DNA of 61,971 nucleotides from an uncultured Faecalibacterium sp. (GCA_934540955.1 CAKTCY010000004.1:1-61971); one strand, 5' to 3'. Counted from the stretch's first letter, positions 8,653 through 17,259 are shown. Program-made: numbers and translations. Notes: a model not told the origin generated them from the letters alone.

Positions 8653-9507
8653 ATGAAAAACGAAGAAATGGCGCGGCTTTTTTCGGAGGCCACCCCTTAT
8701 ATCCAGAAATACCATGGCAGGACCATGGTCATCAAATACGGCGGCAACGCCATGATCAACGAGACGCTGAAAAACGCCGTGATGAACGACCTTGTCACCC
8801 TGACGCTGCTGGGCGTGCGGGTGGTGCTGGTGCACGGCGGCGGCCCCGCCATCAACGAGATGCTCAAGAAGGTGGGCGTGGAGAGCCATTTTGCCAACGG
8901 TCTGCGGGTGACGGACGATGCCACCATGGAGATCGTGCAGCAGGTGCTGGCCGGTAAGGTGAACAAGGATCTTGTGGCAAAGCTGCGCGGGCGCGGCGTG
9001 GGTCTGTGCGGCATGGACGGACAGATGCTCCGCTGCACTGAGCTGGACCCCCAGCTGGGTCATGTGGGCGAGATCGTCCATGTGGACGCCACCCTGATTG
9101 AAAGCCTGCTGGACGGCGGCTTTATCCCGGTCATCGCCACCGTGGGCATGGACGACCTCGGACAGGCGTATAACGTCAACGCGGATACCGCCGCTGCACA
9201 GATCGCCATTGCCCTCAAGGCCGAAAAGCTGGTGTCCATGACCGATATCGCGGGTCTGCTGCGGGATAAGGAGGACGAGACCACCCTCATCCCCGAGGTG
9301 GAGGTGACCGAGATCGAGGGCTACAAGTCCGCCGGTATCATTGCGGGCGGCATGATCCCCAAGATCGGCGGCATGGCGGACGCCATCTATCAGGGCGTGC
9401 ACGAGGCTGTTATCATTGATGGCCGCGTACCGCACTCCATCCTGCTGGAGCTGTTCTCCGACCGCGGCTCCGGCACCCGCTTCTACCGCCGCAGCCACCG
9501 CGAATAA
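8653..9507 (+). CDS. argB: N-acetylglutamate kinase
   Basis: A 284-residue amino-acid kinase-family enzyme that phosphorylates N-acetylglutamate, the usual point of arginine feedback. MVIKYGGNAM and VLVHGGGPAINE are the phosphate-binding loops. The C-terminal GGMIPKIGG and SILLELFSDRGSGT segments match the family. The short ribosome site GAGGAAA lies just outside the right end of the MITE, so the element did not destroy it. Full length. Confidence 0.96.
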   Translation: MKNEEMARLFSEATPYIQKYHGRTMVIKYGGNAMINETLKNAVMNDLVTLTLLGVRVVLVHGGGPAINEMLKKVGVESHFANGLRVTDDATMEIVQQVLAGKVNKDLVAKLRGRGVGLCGMDGQMLRCTELDPQLGHVGEIVHVDATLIESLLDGGFIPVIATVGMDDLGQAYNVNADTAAAQIAIALKAEKLVSMTDIAGLLRDKEDETTLIPEVEVTEIEGYKSAGIIAGGMIPKIGGMADAIYQGVHEAVIIDGRVPHSILLELFSDRGSGTRFYRRSHRE

Positions 9508-9510
9508 AAA

Positions 9511-9541
9511 GATTGCGCAATCGCCGGCGGAAAGCTATAAT
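9511..9541 (+). promoter_or_regulatory. Internal promoter of argDF with overlapping palindrome
   Basis: TTGCGC (9513-9518), a 17-base spacer and a perfect TATAAT (9536-9541) lie in the argB-argD gap. The -35 is inside the perfect 12-base palindrome GATTGCGCAATC (9511-9522), and TTGCGCAAT recurs at 9573-9581. This suggests a separate, repressible start for argD and argF. Confidence 0.5.
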
Positions 9542-9607
9542 AAAGGCAACGATTTCCCGCAGCCGCAAGGCTTTGCGCAATAACTCCATGTTACAGGAGG
9601 TACACCT

Positions 9608-10810
9608 ATGGATTCTGAAAAAGTTATCAAGCGGGACAACGAGTACGTCCTGCACACCTATAACCGCAGCCCCATCGTGCTGGAAAAGGGGCACGGGCTG
9701 TACGCCGAGGGCCCTGAGGGACAGAAGTATCTGGACTTCACCAGCGGCATCGGGGTGAACAGCCTTGGCTACTGCGACCTTGCATGGGCAGAAGCCGTGT
9801 CCCAGCAGGCACACAAACTGCAGCACACCTCCAACCTCTACTACACCGCACCCTGCGGCAAGCTGGCCAAAAAGCTGTGCAAGCGTACCGGCATGAGTAA
9901 GGTGTTCTTCGGTAATTCCGGTGCCGAAGCCAACGAGGGCGCCATCAAGGCCGCCCGCAAGTACAGCGTGGACCACTACGGCAAGGACCGCTACAACGTC
10001 ATTACGCTGGTCAACAGCTTCCACGGCCGCACCATTGCCACCCTGACCGCCACCGGGCAGGGGGTGTTCCACAACTACTTCGGCCCCTTCAACGAGGGCT
10101 TCCAGTACGTCCCGGCGGGGGATATCGAAGCGCTGCGGGAGCTGGTAGACCGCCACACCTGCGCCGTGATGATGGAACTGATTCAGGGCGAGGGCGGCGT
10201 GATGGCGCTGGACCCGGAGTATGTACAGGCCGTGCGCGCTTTGTGCGACGAAAAAGACCTTGTGCTCATCGTGGACGAGGTGCAGACCGGCGTAGGCCGC
10301 ACCGGCACCTTCCTGTGCTGCGAGCACTATAACCTCAAGCCGGACATCGTCACCCTTGCCAAGGGGCTGGGCGGCGGTTTGCCCATCGGCGCGGTGCTGA
10401 TGAATGAAAAGGTAGCCGAGGGCATGACCCCCGGCACCCACGGCTCCACCTTTGGCGGCAACCCGGTGGTATGCGCCGGTGCCAACGTGGTGGTGGACCG
10501 TCTGGACCAGAGCTTCCTTGCACAGGTCAGCGAGCGCGCCGTACAGCTGCGCACCGGCCTGGCAAAGCTGCCCCACGTCAAGAACATTTCCGGCATCGGC
10601 CTGATGGTGGGCATCGAGTTCTTTGACGTGCAGGCTGCGGATGTGCTGGCCGCCTGCCGCGAAAAGGGCCTGCTGGTGCTTACCGCCAAGACCCGGCTGC
10701 GTCTGCTGCCGCCGCTGACCGTCTCGGAGCACGAAGTAGACATGGCGCTGGATGTGCTGGCCGAGGTGCTGGGCAGTATGGAGCCGACGGCTCCGAAGGA
10801 GCAGGCATGA
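9608..10810 (+). CDS. argD: Acetylornithine aminotransferase
   Basis: A 400-residue class III PLP aminotransferase that converts N-acetylglutamate semialdehyde to N-acetylornithine. FGNSGAEANE is near residue 100, the PLP-contact aspartate is in LIVDEVQTGVGRTG near 220, and the Schiff-base lysine is in TLAKGLGGGLPIG near 250. The ribosome site is an excellent AGGAGG eight bases before the ATG. Its last codons overlap argF by four bases. An internal promoter lies just upstream. Confidence 0.96.
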   Translation: MDSEKVIKRDNEYVLHTYNRSPIVLEKGHGLYAEGPEGQKYLDFTSGIGVNSLGYCDLAWAEAVSQQAHKLQHTSNLYYTAPCGKLAKKLCKRTGMSKVFFGNSGAEANEGAIKAARKYSVDHYGKDRYNVITLVNSFHGRTIATLTATGQGVFHNYFGPFNEGFQYVPAGDIEALRELVDRHTCAVMMELIQGEGGVMALDPEYVQAVRALCDEKDLVLIVDEVQTGVGRTGTFLCCEHYNLKPDIVTLAKGLGGGLPIGAVLMNEKVAEGMTPGTHGSTFGGNPVVCAGANVVVDRLDQSFLAQVSERAVQLRTGLAKLPHVKNISGIGLMVGIEFFDVQAADVLAACREKGLLVLTAKTRLRLLPPLTVSEHEVDMALDVLAEVLGSMEPTAPKEQA

Positions 10811-11721
10811 AAAATCTGCTGAAAATGAGCGACCTTTCCCCCGCCGAGCTGACCCACATTCTGGATGTGGCAGACCAGCTGAAAGCGGACTGCAAGGCGG
10901 GCCGCACCGAGCCGCTGCTGGCGGGCAAGAGCGTGGCGCTGCTGTTTTCTAAGGCGTCCACCCGCACCCGCACCAGCTTTGAGGTGGGCGTGTACCAGAT
11001 GGGCGGTCTTGGCAACTACATGAACACCGCCGAATTACAGGCCGGGCGCGGCGAGCCCTTGCGGGACACCGCCCGGGTGCTGGGGCGCTACTACGACTGC
11101 GCCGTCTGGCGCACCTACCGCCAGCGGGACTTGGAAGAGCTGGCGGAGCTTTCCGGCATTCCGGTGATCAACGGCCTTACCGACTACGCACACCCCTGTC
11201 AGGTGCTGGCTGACCTGATGACCATCCGGGAGCGCCGGGGCACGCTGGCAGGGCTGAAGCTCTGCTTTGTGGGCGACGGCAGCAACATGGCCAACAGCCT
11301 GATCGTGGGCGGCCTTTTGGCGGGGATGCAGGTATCCTGCGTCTGTCCCCCGGGCTACCGCCCGGCGGCGGATGTGCTGATGTTTGCCCACAAATACGGC
11401 AGCGCCTTCCACCTGACCACCGACCCCGCCGAGGGTCTGCGGGACGCGGACATCGTGGCTACCGCTGCGTGGAACACCACCGCCCCCGGCACTGCCGAGA
11501 GCGAGCAGCGTCTGCGGGATTTTGTGGGCTTCCAGCTGACCGGCCGTCTGCTGGAAAACGCCAAGCCGGACGCGCTGGTGCTGCACTGTCTGCCCGCCCA
11601 CCGGGGCGAGGAGATCTCCACCGCCCTGTTCGAGCAGCACGCGGACGAGATCTTTGACGAGGCAGAGAACCGTCTGCACGTCCAGAAGGCCGTGCTGGCG
11701 GTGCTGCTGGCGGGCAAGTAA
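10807..11721 (+). CDS. argF: Ornithine carbamoyltransferase
   Basis: A 304-residue enzyme that forms citrulline from ornithine and carbamoyl phosphate. The carbamoyl-phosphate loop SKASTRTRTSF (about residues 46-56) and HPCQ (about 127-130) are intact, as is the ornithine-side HCLPAHRGEE near 260. It overlaps argD by ATGA and is the last gene before a strong terminator. No carAB genes are in the window. Confidence 0.96.
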   Translation: MKNLLKMSDLSPAELTHILDVADQLKADCKAGRTEPLLAGKSVALLFSKASTRTRTSFEVGVYQMGGLGNYMNTAELQAGRGEPLRDTARVLGRYYDCAVWRTYRQRDLEELAELSGIPVINGLTDYAHPCQVLADLMTIRERRGTLAGLKLCFVGDGSNMANSLIVGGLLAGMQVSCVCPPGYRPAADVLMFAHKYGSAFHLTTDPAEGLRDADIVATAAWNTTAPGTAESEQRLRDFVGFQLTGRLLENAKPDALVLHCLPAHRGEEISTALFEQHADEIFDEAENRLHVQKAVLAVLLAGK

Positions 11722-11740
11722 AAAACGCAATGACCCATAC

Positions 11741-11783
11741 AGGGGACTGCCGCACAACGCTGTGCGGTAGTCCCCTTTTTTGC
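11741..11783 (+). terminator. Terminator of the arginine operon
   Basis: AGGGGACTGCCGCACA pairs with TGTGCGGTAGTCCCCT, followed by TTTTTT, 20 bases after the argF stop. Confidence 0.9.
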
Positions 11784-11888
11784 GTCCCAAAAGGGTGCGC
11801 AAGGGCTTTTTTGGGGGTTTTGGGGGCGATTCGATGCATTTCAGGGGTCATTCACGCAGAAATGCTCCACTTTTGCCGCCGTTCGTGG

Positions 11889-11993
11889 TATACTACAGGC
11901 ACAGAGCAGTGCTCTGCAGCTATGCCATTCCCATAATTCCTATAGAGCAGAAAACCGTCCGGTAACCGCAAGCCGGGCGGTTTTCTGTTTTTT
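11889..11993 (+). ncRNA. Candidate small RNA with own promoter and terminator
   Basis: An extended -10 (TGgTATACT, box at 11889-11894) is followed by about 95 bases without a credible reading frame. These contain a small GAGCAGTGCTC stem and end in a 15-bp intrinsic terminator (11948-11962 with 11973-11987, then TTTTTT). The next gene has its own promoter further on. This is therefore a short terminated transcript of unknown role, or a premature-termination leader. No known RNA family was recognised. Confidence 0.4.
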
Positions 11994-12076
11994 GCGGGAG
12001 CACCCGGTAACGCCGGGGCGTTTCAGCGCATTTGCGGGGCGATTCGTGCCCAAAACCGTCCAAAGCGGGCAAAACG

Positions 12077-12085
12077 TGGTACACT
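12077..12085 (+). promoter_or_regulatory. Extended -10 promoter of the surface protein gene
   Basis: TGgTACACT (box at 12080-12085), 54 bases before the start codon. The surrounding sequence (ATTCG...CGTGGTA-ACT) resembles the region around the small-RNA promoter at 11889, as if duplicated. Confidence 0.45.
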
Positions 12086-12138
12086 GGGTACAATAAAAGC
12101 GCCCGGCTTGGAAGAGCGCTTGAAAAGGAGAGGATCTT

Positions 12139-15100
12139 ATGCAAAAACGGCTCATCAGCATGGTTCTGGCGCTGAGCATGGCACTGACCGCAATGCCGCT
12201 GCCCGCCCTTGCCCAGAGCGCCCCGCCCGACACCGCCAGCGCCGCCGCACTGGCAGAGGAAAACGGCGATGTCACCACTATCATTACAGACGACTACTCT
12301 AGCAAGCCCTACGGCGATCTCTTCGGCAACAGCAACGGCAGTTGGTCCTACGATGAGGCCAGCAAGACGCTCACCCTGAAAACCGGCACCTTCCAGCTCC
12401 ACCATTATAGTTACAGCAGCTCCAATAATTACAGCAAATTGAACGTGAAGATCGAGCCCGGTGCCACCCTGCAGGAGGCGCGGATCGGCTCGGAATACCA
12501 TAACGGCTACACCGTGACCAACGCAGGCACTATCTCCGGCGGCACCTTCTACGGCAAGGTGATCTGTGAAGCCGGGGCTGTCATCAGCGGCGGCACCTTT
12601 AAAGGAAATGCCATTGTTAATGCTGCGGGCGGCGAGGTCACCATTGAAGGTGGCACCTTTGAAGAGGGTAGTTATACCAGCGGCGTGACCGTTAAAGCAG
12701 CGGGTACCCTTACCATCAATGGCGGCACCTTTAAGGGCAAGCGCACCTGCTCCGTGGATATCAACAATTGTGAAAAAATCGTCATCAACGGCGGCAGCTT
12801 TGAAACCTCGCTCATGGATTATGAAGAGACAACGAAAATCATCATCAATGGCGGTCTGTTCAACGGCAAGCTGTATGTTGCAGGAGATAAATGCACCGTC
12901 AACGGCGGTCTGTTCACCGCTGAAAATGACCCGCTGCCCGAGGGTGCGGCCATCAATGGCGGCTACTTCACGGCAGAACGCACAGGGCTTGTAGCCATCG
13001 ATGCAGCCGATGCTCCGGTGTGCCTCCCTGTCGCAGTGGCAGCGGACGGCACAGTGACCGCGTGGTCGGCAGATACTTATAGTACCGTCTATGTCACGCC
13101 CAACACCAGCGTCACCCTGAAGCCCACCTGCAAGCTGGAAAGCATCGTCAGCGGCGACGCAAAGCTGAATTATAACGCCAAGGGCGGCGCGGTCAGCTTT
13201 ACTGTGGGCACTGAAGCTGTCCAGCTCAACAGCGTTACCGTAGAGGAACTGGTCATTGAAGCGAGCGGCTTCCCCAAGGGTACGGACGGCGGCGTCTACG
13301 GTGCCAAGGGCAACGGCTGGTCCTTTGAACCGAACCACAAGCACGCAGAACTGTTTACAAACGTTGTCCCCACCCTGACCATCGAGAAGGACGCTGTGCT
13401 GGACTTCGACAAGGTGACAAATAAGGCCGGTACAGTAAAATTTGCGGTTGAAAACTACGGCACCTTCAGCGGTACACTGGACACCGACCGGTATGTGTAC
13501 AATAGGGAGGGCGGCGTCATCACGGATGCCAAGCTGAACAGCGCGCAGAGCCTTTACAATGACGGCCTTGTGAAGGATTCGGTGCTGTGCTTTGACTACA
13601 TCGGCAACGGCTGGCGCGACCCGGCACAGCCCGCTACCATCCGCAACTCTGCGCTGGATATCACCGGCTGGCTGCTGGCCAACATGGCTTCCAATAACGC
13701 TGTGCTGGACGGCTGCTATAACAGCGCCGGTTACACCGGCACTGCCGTGATCGGCAACGGCGGCACGGTCAAAAACAGCAAGAGCACCCTGAAGCTGCCG
13801 GTGGAAAACACGGCCGGCTATGACGGCAATGCAGAGCCCTACCAGCCCATCATTGATGGCGGCGAGTATACCACGGTTTATAACGAGGGTGGCATCATCA
13901 AGAATAGCCCCACCATCCACGCACTGGTGGCAAAGGATACCAAGGATCTGAACGGCGCTGCGAATTACTACACCCTGAACTACATCGCACCGGAGGACGC
14001 CGAATACTATAGAAAATGGATCGAAAGTGTCAACGGTCTGGCCGAGGGAGTTGGAGACGCAAAGGCCTCCACCCTCTACGTTGCCACCGACTGGAACACC
14101 ATCTCGGTCAAGACATACGCCCCCATCAAGAGCGTGAACGGCGTAGCCTACAGCGGCTCTGTGGCCGATGGAGAGCGCTACACCAGCACCATCGACCTGC
14201 GCAAGTATAACATCCCGCAGACCCATATCCTCAACCTGAGCGCCACCGGCGAGGGCGTGGCAGAGCTGCCGCCGGCAGACCCCGCAGACTTTGCCTTTGT
14301 CCTGCCCAACAACCTGACCTATGACGGCAACCCCAAGATGGTGGATGTGATCGTTAAGGAAAACGCCACCAAGGAATACGGCGCTGTTACCGTGACCTAC
14401 AAGCAGAACGGCAAGGTGCTGAGCGGTGCTCCCATTGAGCCGGGCACTTACACCTTTACCGCTGTGGTAGCACCTACCGCCACCTGCGCGGGCGGCGATG
14501 TGACCCCGAAGGACAACAAGTTTACCATCCAGAAGGCTGCACTGAACCCCGCAGACTTTACCGTGACGGAGCCCACAGACCTGACCTATGACGGCAGCCC
14601 CAAGGAAGTAACTGTTAAGACCAACAGAGATAAGGACTACGGCGAGATCACCGTGACCTACAAACAGAATGGTGCAGCGCTGAGCGGCGCTCCCACTGAG
14701 CCGGGTGAATACAGCTATACCGTTACCGTCACAGGCAGCGCACTGTATGTGGGCGGCGTTGTTAGAAGGGGCTCGTTCAGCATCACAAACACAGGCACGA
14801 TCGAACCCGACCCGAAGCCGGAAGAGACCTACAAGCTTACCGTTACCGGTGCGTACGTCACCCTGTCCGAGGGCGCAGACCCCAATGCCATGAAGGCCGG
14901 AGAACTGGTCACCCTGACCGCTTACGACACCGCCACCGAGCGCTTTGCCCAGTGGGTGGTGAGCAGCTCTGACGGCAAGGAGCTGACCCTGAAGGATGCC
15001 GCAGACGAGCTGCTGACAGAGGAGGACTTTAAGCAGCGCACCCTGACCTTCAGGATGCCTGCACAGAACCTGAATATCACCGTCGAGACCACCTCGGAGC

Positions 15101-15510
15101 AGCCGCCGGAGCAGCCGCCGCAGGGGGACAGCACCGAGTACAGTCCGCTGCAAACGGTAGCGATCCTTGCCGGTACAACGGCATGGTTTGCAGGCGGTAC
15201 CGTGCTGGCCTATGAGGCTGTTACCTGCAGCATCCTTGCAGACCTGCTGCCCGAGGGCACGGCCATCCCGACCACCCGGGAACAGCTGGCAGTGCTGCTG
15301 TGGAGCACCGCAGGCAAGCCCGAACCCGCTGCACCCGCTGTTTACAGCGATGTAACCGAGCCTGACGCCGCCAAGGCAGCCCGCTGGGCTGTGGAGGCCG
15401 GGCTGCTGCCCGATAAGGGCGAGGGCGTCTTTGCGCCCGGCAAGCGTGTGACCAAGGTACAGGTCATCCGCGCATGGAGCCAGCTGAAAAAGCTGGGTCT
15501 GGCGAAATAA
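12139..15510 (+). CDS. Large secreted surface protein with beta-solenoid, MBG-like and SLH-like regions
   Basis: A 1,123-residue exported protein. A typical signal peptide (basic MQKR, hydrophobic core, cleavage after ALA-Q near residue 26) begins it. Residues about 130-290 contain many 'NGGTF' turns (NGGTFKG, NGGSFET, NGGLFTA), as in right-handed beta-helix or adhesin stalks. Two copies of a YDG/MBG-like domain of about 90 residues follow near 710-880 (NLTYDGNPK and DLTYDGSPK). An InlB-B/bacterial-repeat-like domain lies at about 895-985. The last 80 residues look like S-layer-homology repeats (TREQLAVLLW, YSDVTEP, GVFAPGKRVTKVQVI), which would hold it on the wall. No LPXTG motif is seen. 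Function unknown; adhesin or S-layer-associated protein is an inference. Confidence 0.75.
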   Translation: MQKRLISMVLALSMALTAMPLPALAQSAPPDTASAAALAEENGDVTTIITDDYSSKPYGDLFGNSNGSWSYDEASKTLTLKTGTFQLHHYSYSSSNNYSKLNVKIEPGATLQEARIGSEYHNGYTVTNAGTISGGTFYGKVICEAGAVISGGTFKGNAIVNAAGGEVTIEGGTFEEGSYTSGVTVKAAGTLTINGGTFKGKRTCSVDINNCEKIVINGGSFETSLMDYEETTKIIINGGLFNGKLYVAGDKCTVNGGLFTAENDPLPEGAAINGGYFTAERTGLVAIDAADAPVCLPVAVAADGTVTAWSADTYSTVYVTPNTSVTLKPTCKLESIVSGDAKLNYNAKGGAVSFTVGTEAVQLNSVTVEELVIEASGFPKGTDGGVYGAKGNGWSFEPNHKHAELFTNVVPTLTIEKDAVLDFDKVTNKAGTVKFAVENYGTFSGTLDTDRYVYNREGGVITDAKLNSAQSLYNDGLVKDSVLCFDYIGNGWRDPAQPATIRNSALDITGWLLANMASNNAVLDGCYNSAGYTGTAVIGNGGTVKNSKSTLKLPVENTAGYDGNAEPYQPIIDGGEYTTVYNEGGIIKNSPTIHALVAKDTKDLNGAANYYTLNYIAPEDAEYYRKWIESVNGLAEGVGDAKASTLYVATDWNTISVKTYAPIKSVNGVAYSGSVADGERYTSTIDLRKYNIPQTHILNLSATGEGVAELPPADPADFAFVLPNNLTYDGNPKMVDVIVKENATKEYGAVTVTYKQNGKVLSGAPIEPGTYTFTAVVAPTATCAGGDVTPKDNKFTIQKAALNPADFTVTEPTDLTYDGSPKEVTVKTNRDKDYGEITVTYKQNGAALSGAPTEPGEYSYTVTVTGSALYVGGVVRRGSFSITNTGTIEPDPKPEETYKLTVTGAYVTLSEGADPNAMKAGELVTLTAYDTATERFAQWVVSSSDGKELTLKDAADELLTEEDFKQRTLTFRMPAQNLNITVETTSEQPPEQPPQGDSTEYSPLQTVAILAGTTAWFAGGTVLAYEAVTCSILADLLPEGTAIPTTREQLAVLLWSTAGKPEPAAPAVYSDVTEPDAAKAARWAVEAGLLPDKGEGVFAPGKRVTKVQVIRAWSQLKKLGLAK

Positions 15511-15546
15511 CAACTGCCATCTCCTGATCGATCCTTTCCAATAAGT

Positions 15547-15586
15547 GCAGCAAGGCCGCCCGGCGAATGCCGGACGGCCTTGCTGC
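15547..15586 (+). terminator. Stem-loop after the surface protein gene
   Basis: A nearly perfect 18-bp stem (GCAGCAAGGCCG... with ...CGGCCTTGCTGC) lies between two convergent genes. The T-run is poor, so it may act as a bidirectional block rather than a classical terminator. Confidence 0.6.
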
Positions 15587-15607
15587 GTTAGAGGGAAAAT
15601 TCTCGTC

Positions 15608-15892
15608 CTATATCCCGGGGCACCCGGCGGCGCGCCATGCGGCGCACAGCACCTCTTTTTCTGCCTTGGAAAGCTTTTTCAGGGCGGCTTCCCGGCGCAA
15701 GGCGGCGCGCTTGTCCGCGCAGCGCTCCAGATAGGCAAAGCCCACCGCGCCGTGGGCGCGGGTATAGCGCGCGCCCTTGCCGCTCTGGTGCGCCTTCAGC
15801 CGGGCGGCGGGGTGGTTCGTCCAACCGGTGTACAGCTGCCCGCCGGTACAGCGCACCATGTAGACGTAGGCGGCGTCAGGCAAGGCGTCCAT
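15608..15892 (-). CDS. GIY-YIG nuclease-like protein (UPF0213 / YhbQ type)
   Basis: A 94-residue single-domain protein. YVYMVRC and YTGWT (about residues 9-25) stand for the two GIY-YIG strands. A basic helix follows and the KKLSKAEKE tail is typical of the YhbQ/YazA group. These small proteins are structure-selective or non-specific nucleases of uncertain role. The start overlaps the end of the upstream MYG1-like gene by 17 bases, so the two are probably co-transcribed. Confidence 0.85.
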   Translation of the reverse strand: MDALPDAAYVYMVRCTGGQLYTGWTNHPAARLKAHQSGKGARYTRAHGAVGFAYLERCADKRAALRREAALKKLSKAEKEVLCAAWRAAGCPGI

Positions 15893-16706
15893 TGTTCTTC
15901 AGCACCTGACGGCAGGCCGCAAGGGCGGTCTCCTTGTCCTTGGCGGTGATGAGGAAGCGGCTGGCGTGGCAGAAGCTGATACCCGGGATGCCGCTCTTCT
16001 GCTCGATGACCTCCTGCGGCTGCCCCGCCCACGACTGCGGGAACGGCAGCTTGGACTTTTTGGTCTTGTGGTCGGTGACGCACTGGGCGCTCCACCCGCC
16101 GCGCTGGCTGGGGTACACCACAAACAGGGCGTCGGTCTTGTACAGGCCGTTTTTCCACGGCAGATAGCAGGGCAGCACCACGATGCCGTCGCGGGAGCTG
16201 CGGTAGGCCTGCTGCACTTTTTCGTCCGCGCGGTTCACGGCGTTGGCGCTGTCGATCTGGTTCTCCAAGATCTGCTTTGCCACAGCCACCGCCTTGAAAA
16301 AGCAGCTGTCCTGATCCTCCTTGGAGTCCCACACCGGGTTGAAAAAGCCGATGGCATCGCACAGGCTGTTCTGCTCGCCGGTGTTGTCGTTCAGGTCCAG
16401 CGGCTGGATGAAGTTTTCGTCAATGAGCCGCGCCTGCCGCTCGCCCACAAGGCCGGGGCCCAGCACCCGCCACAGCAGGCCAAAGGCCGCATAGGGCACG
16501 CCGTTGGCGCGGTACTCCCGGGGCTCCTGATGGTGGTCGAACATCCCGAAGCCGATATCATACACGATGCCGTCAAAATCGTCAGGCACGGTAAAGCCGC
16601 GGGTGATCTTGATATCCGGGCGCAGGATCTGCAGCAGCGCCGTAGCAAACACGTCATCGGCATGGAACTTGCCGGCGTGGGTAAAACCGTTTGCGGGAAT
16701 TTTCAT
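15876..16706 (-). CDS. MYG1 / UPF0160 family metal-dependent hydrolase
   Basis: A 276-residue protein with the family's N-terminal metal motif HAGKFHADDVFAT (about residues 11-23) and VYDIGFGMFDHH (about 49-60), a DHH-like phosphoesterase arrangement. The eukaryotic relative MYG1 is an exonuclease; bacterial members are uncharacterised. Being next to a GIY-YIG protein is consistent with nucleic-acid turnover, but that is only context. The ATG at 16706 has AGGAG and GAGG upstream, and an extended -10 promoter lies about 40 bases before it. Confidence 0.85.
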   Translation of the reverse strand: MKIPANGFTHAGKFHADDVFATALLQILRPDIKITRGFTVPDDFDGIVYDIGFGMFDHHQEPREYRANGVPYAAFGLLWRVLGPGLVGERQARLIDENFIQPLDLNDNTGEQNSLCDAIGFFNPVWDSKEDQDSCFFKAVAVAKQILENQIDSANAVNRADEKVQQAYRSSRDGIVVLPCYLPWKNGLYKTDALFVVYPSQRGGWSAQCVTDHKTKKSKLPFPQSWAGQPQEVIEQKSGIPGISFCHASRFLITAKDKETALAACRQVLKNNGRLA

Positions 16707-16744
16707 GGACTTGATACCTCGTTCTCCTAATTTCGTCTGGTATC

Positions 16745-16753
16745 AGTATAGCA
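16745..16753 (-). promoter_or_regulatory. Extended -10 promoter of the MYG1-like gene
   Basis: TGcTATACT read on the minus strand, about 40 bases upstream of the start codon. Confidence 0.5.
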
Positions 16754-16775
16754 CAATCCCGCCCGTGGGACAACA

Positions 16776-16806
16776 AAAAGGAACGGCAGCGCCGCCGTTC
16801 CTTTTG
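16776..16806. terminator. Hairpin with A/T flanks beside element R2
   Basis: AAAAGGAACGGC pairs with GCCGTTCCTTTT. It can act as an intrinsic terminator on either strand. The R2 element starts within five bases of it. Confidence 0.6.
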
Positions 16807-16808
16807 CG

Positions 16809-17205
16809 CGGGACGATTTGGAATGCGCTCCGCTGCGCTCTGCGCATCAATAGCGGAAGAATTTTTTTATTTCGGGATAGCGGAGTGACCGCGTTTGCGG
16901 AGCGCAGCGTAGCAATGAAAGCCCCAGTGGGGCTTTTAAGCGGCAGAGCGGTCTGTACTAGCAGATGGAGGGGCTTTGCCCCGACAAGCTCTGCGGACGC
17001 TCCGCTATCCCATTTTCACGAGAGGGGACACAGCGGAAAACTGCATTTAATATCCTTTCTCTGTGAAAAAGGGTATGTTCGGTTGCGACCCCTCCTGTGA
17101 AAATGCGTTTGGAGCGCTCCGCAGAGCGCGACAAACGCGAATCTATAAATCATATTTCCGCTGAATATGGCTAGAGCGCAGCGGAAGCCATTTTCAATCG
17201 TCTCA
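16809..17205. mobile_element. Palindromic TIR element R2, full copy
   Basis: A non-coding element of about 400 bases. Its left end (GGGACGATTTGGAATGCGCT onward) and right end are imperfect inverted repeats of about 60 bases, both holding CCGCTGCGCTCT and AGCGGAA blocks. Inside is a second palindrome (GATAGCGGAG...CTCCGCTATC) enclosing AAGCCCCAGTGGGGCTT and GGGGCTTTGCCCC stems. A shorter copy with a different inner palindrome starts at 21031, and one end lies at 112-143. It occupies the whole gap between the MYG1-like and phosphoribosyltransferase genes; no gene is seen in it. Confidence 0.65.
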
Positions 17206-17209
17206 CACG

Positions 17210-17249
17210 AAAAAAGGCCGCTGCACAGTGGTTTGTGCAGCAGCCTTTA
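17210..17249 (-). terminator. Terminator of the phosphoribosyltransferase-like gene
   Basis: Same stem as the terminator at 150-189 (GGCTGCTGCACA / TGTGCAGCGGCC), followed by a T-run on the minus strand. One end of R2 is immediately beyond it. Confidence 0.8.
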
Positions 17250-17259
17250 ACAGTTTTGC

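Noticed and set aside
12530..12970. Possible CRISPR-like spacing of GGCGGCACCTT repeats
   Set aside because: The repeats are codons for NGGTF turns in a coding frame, with variable spacing; not a CRISPR array.
11920..15513. 1,197-codon minus-strand frame opposite the surface protein
   Set aside because: The plus strand has signal peptide, ribosome site and domain pattern; the minus frame has none and crosses a terminator.
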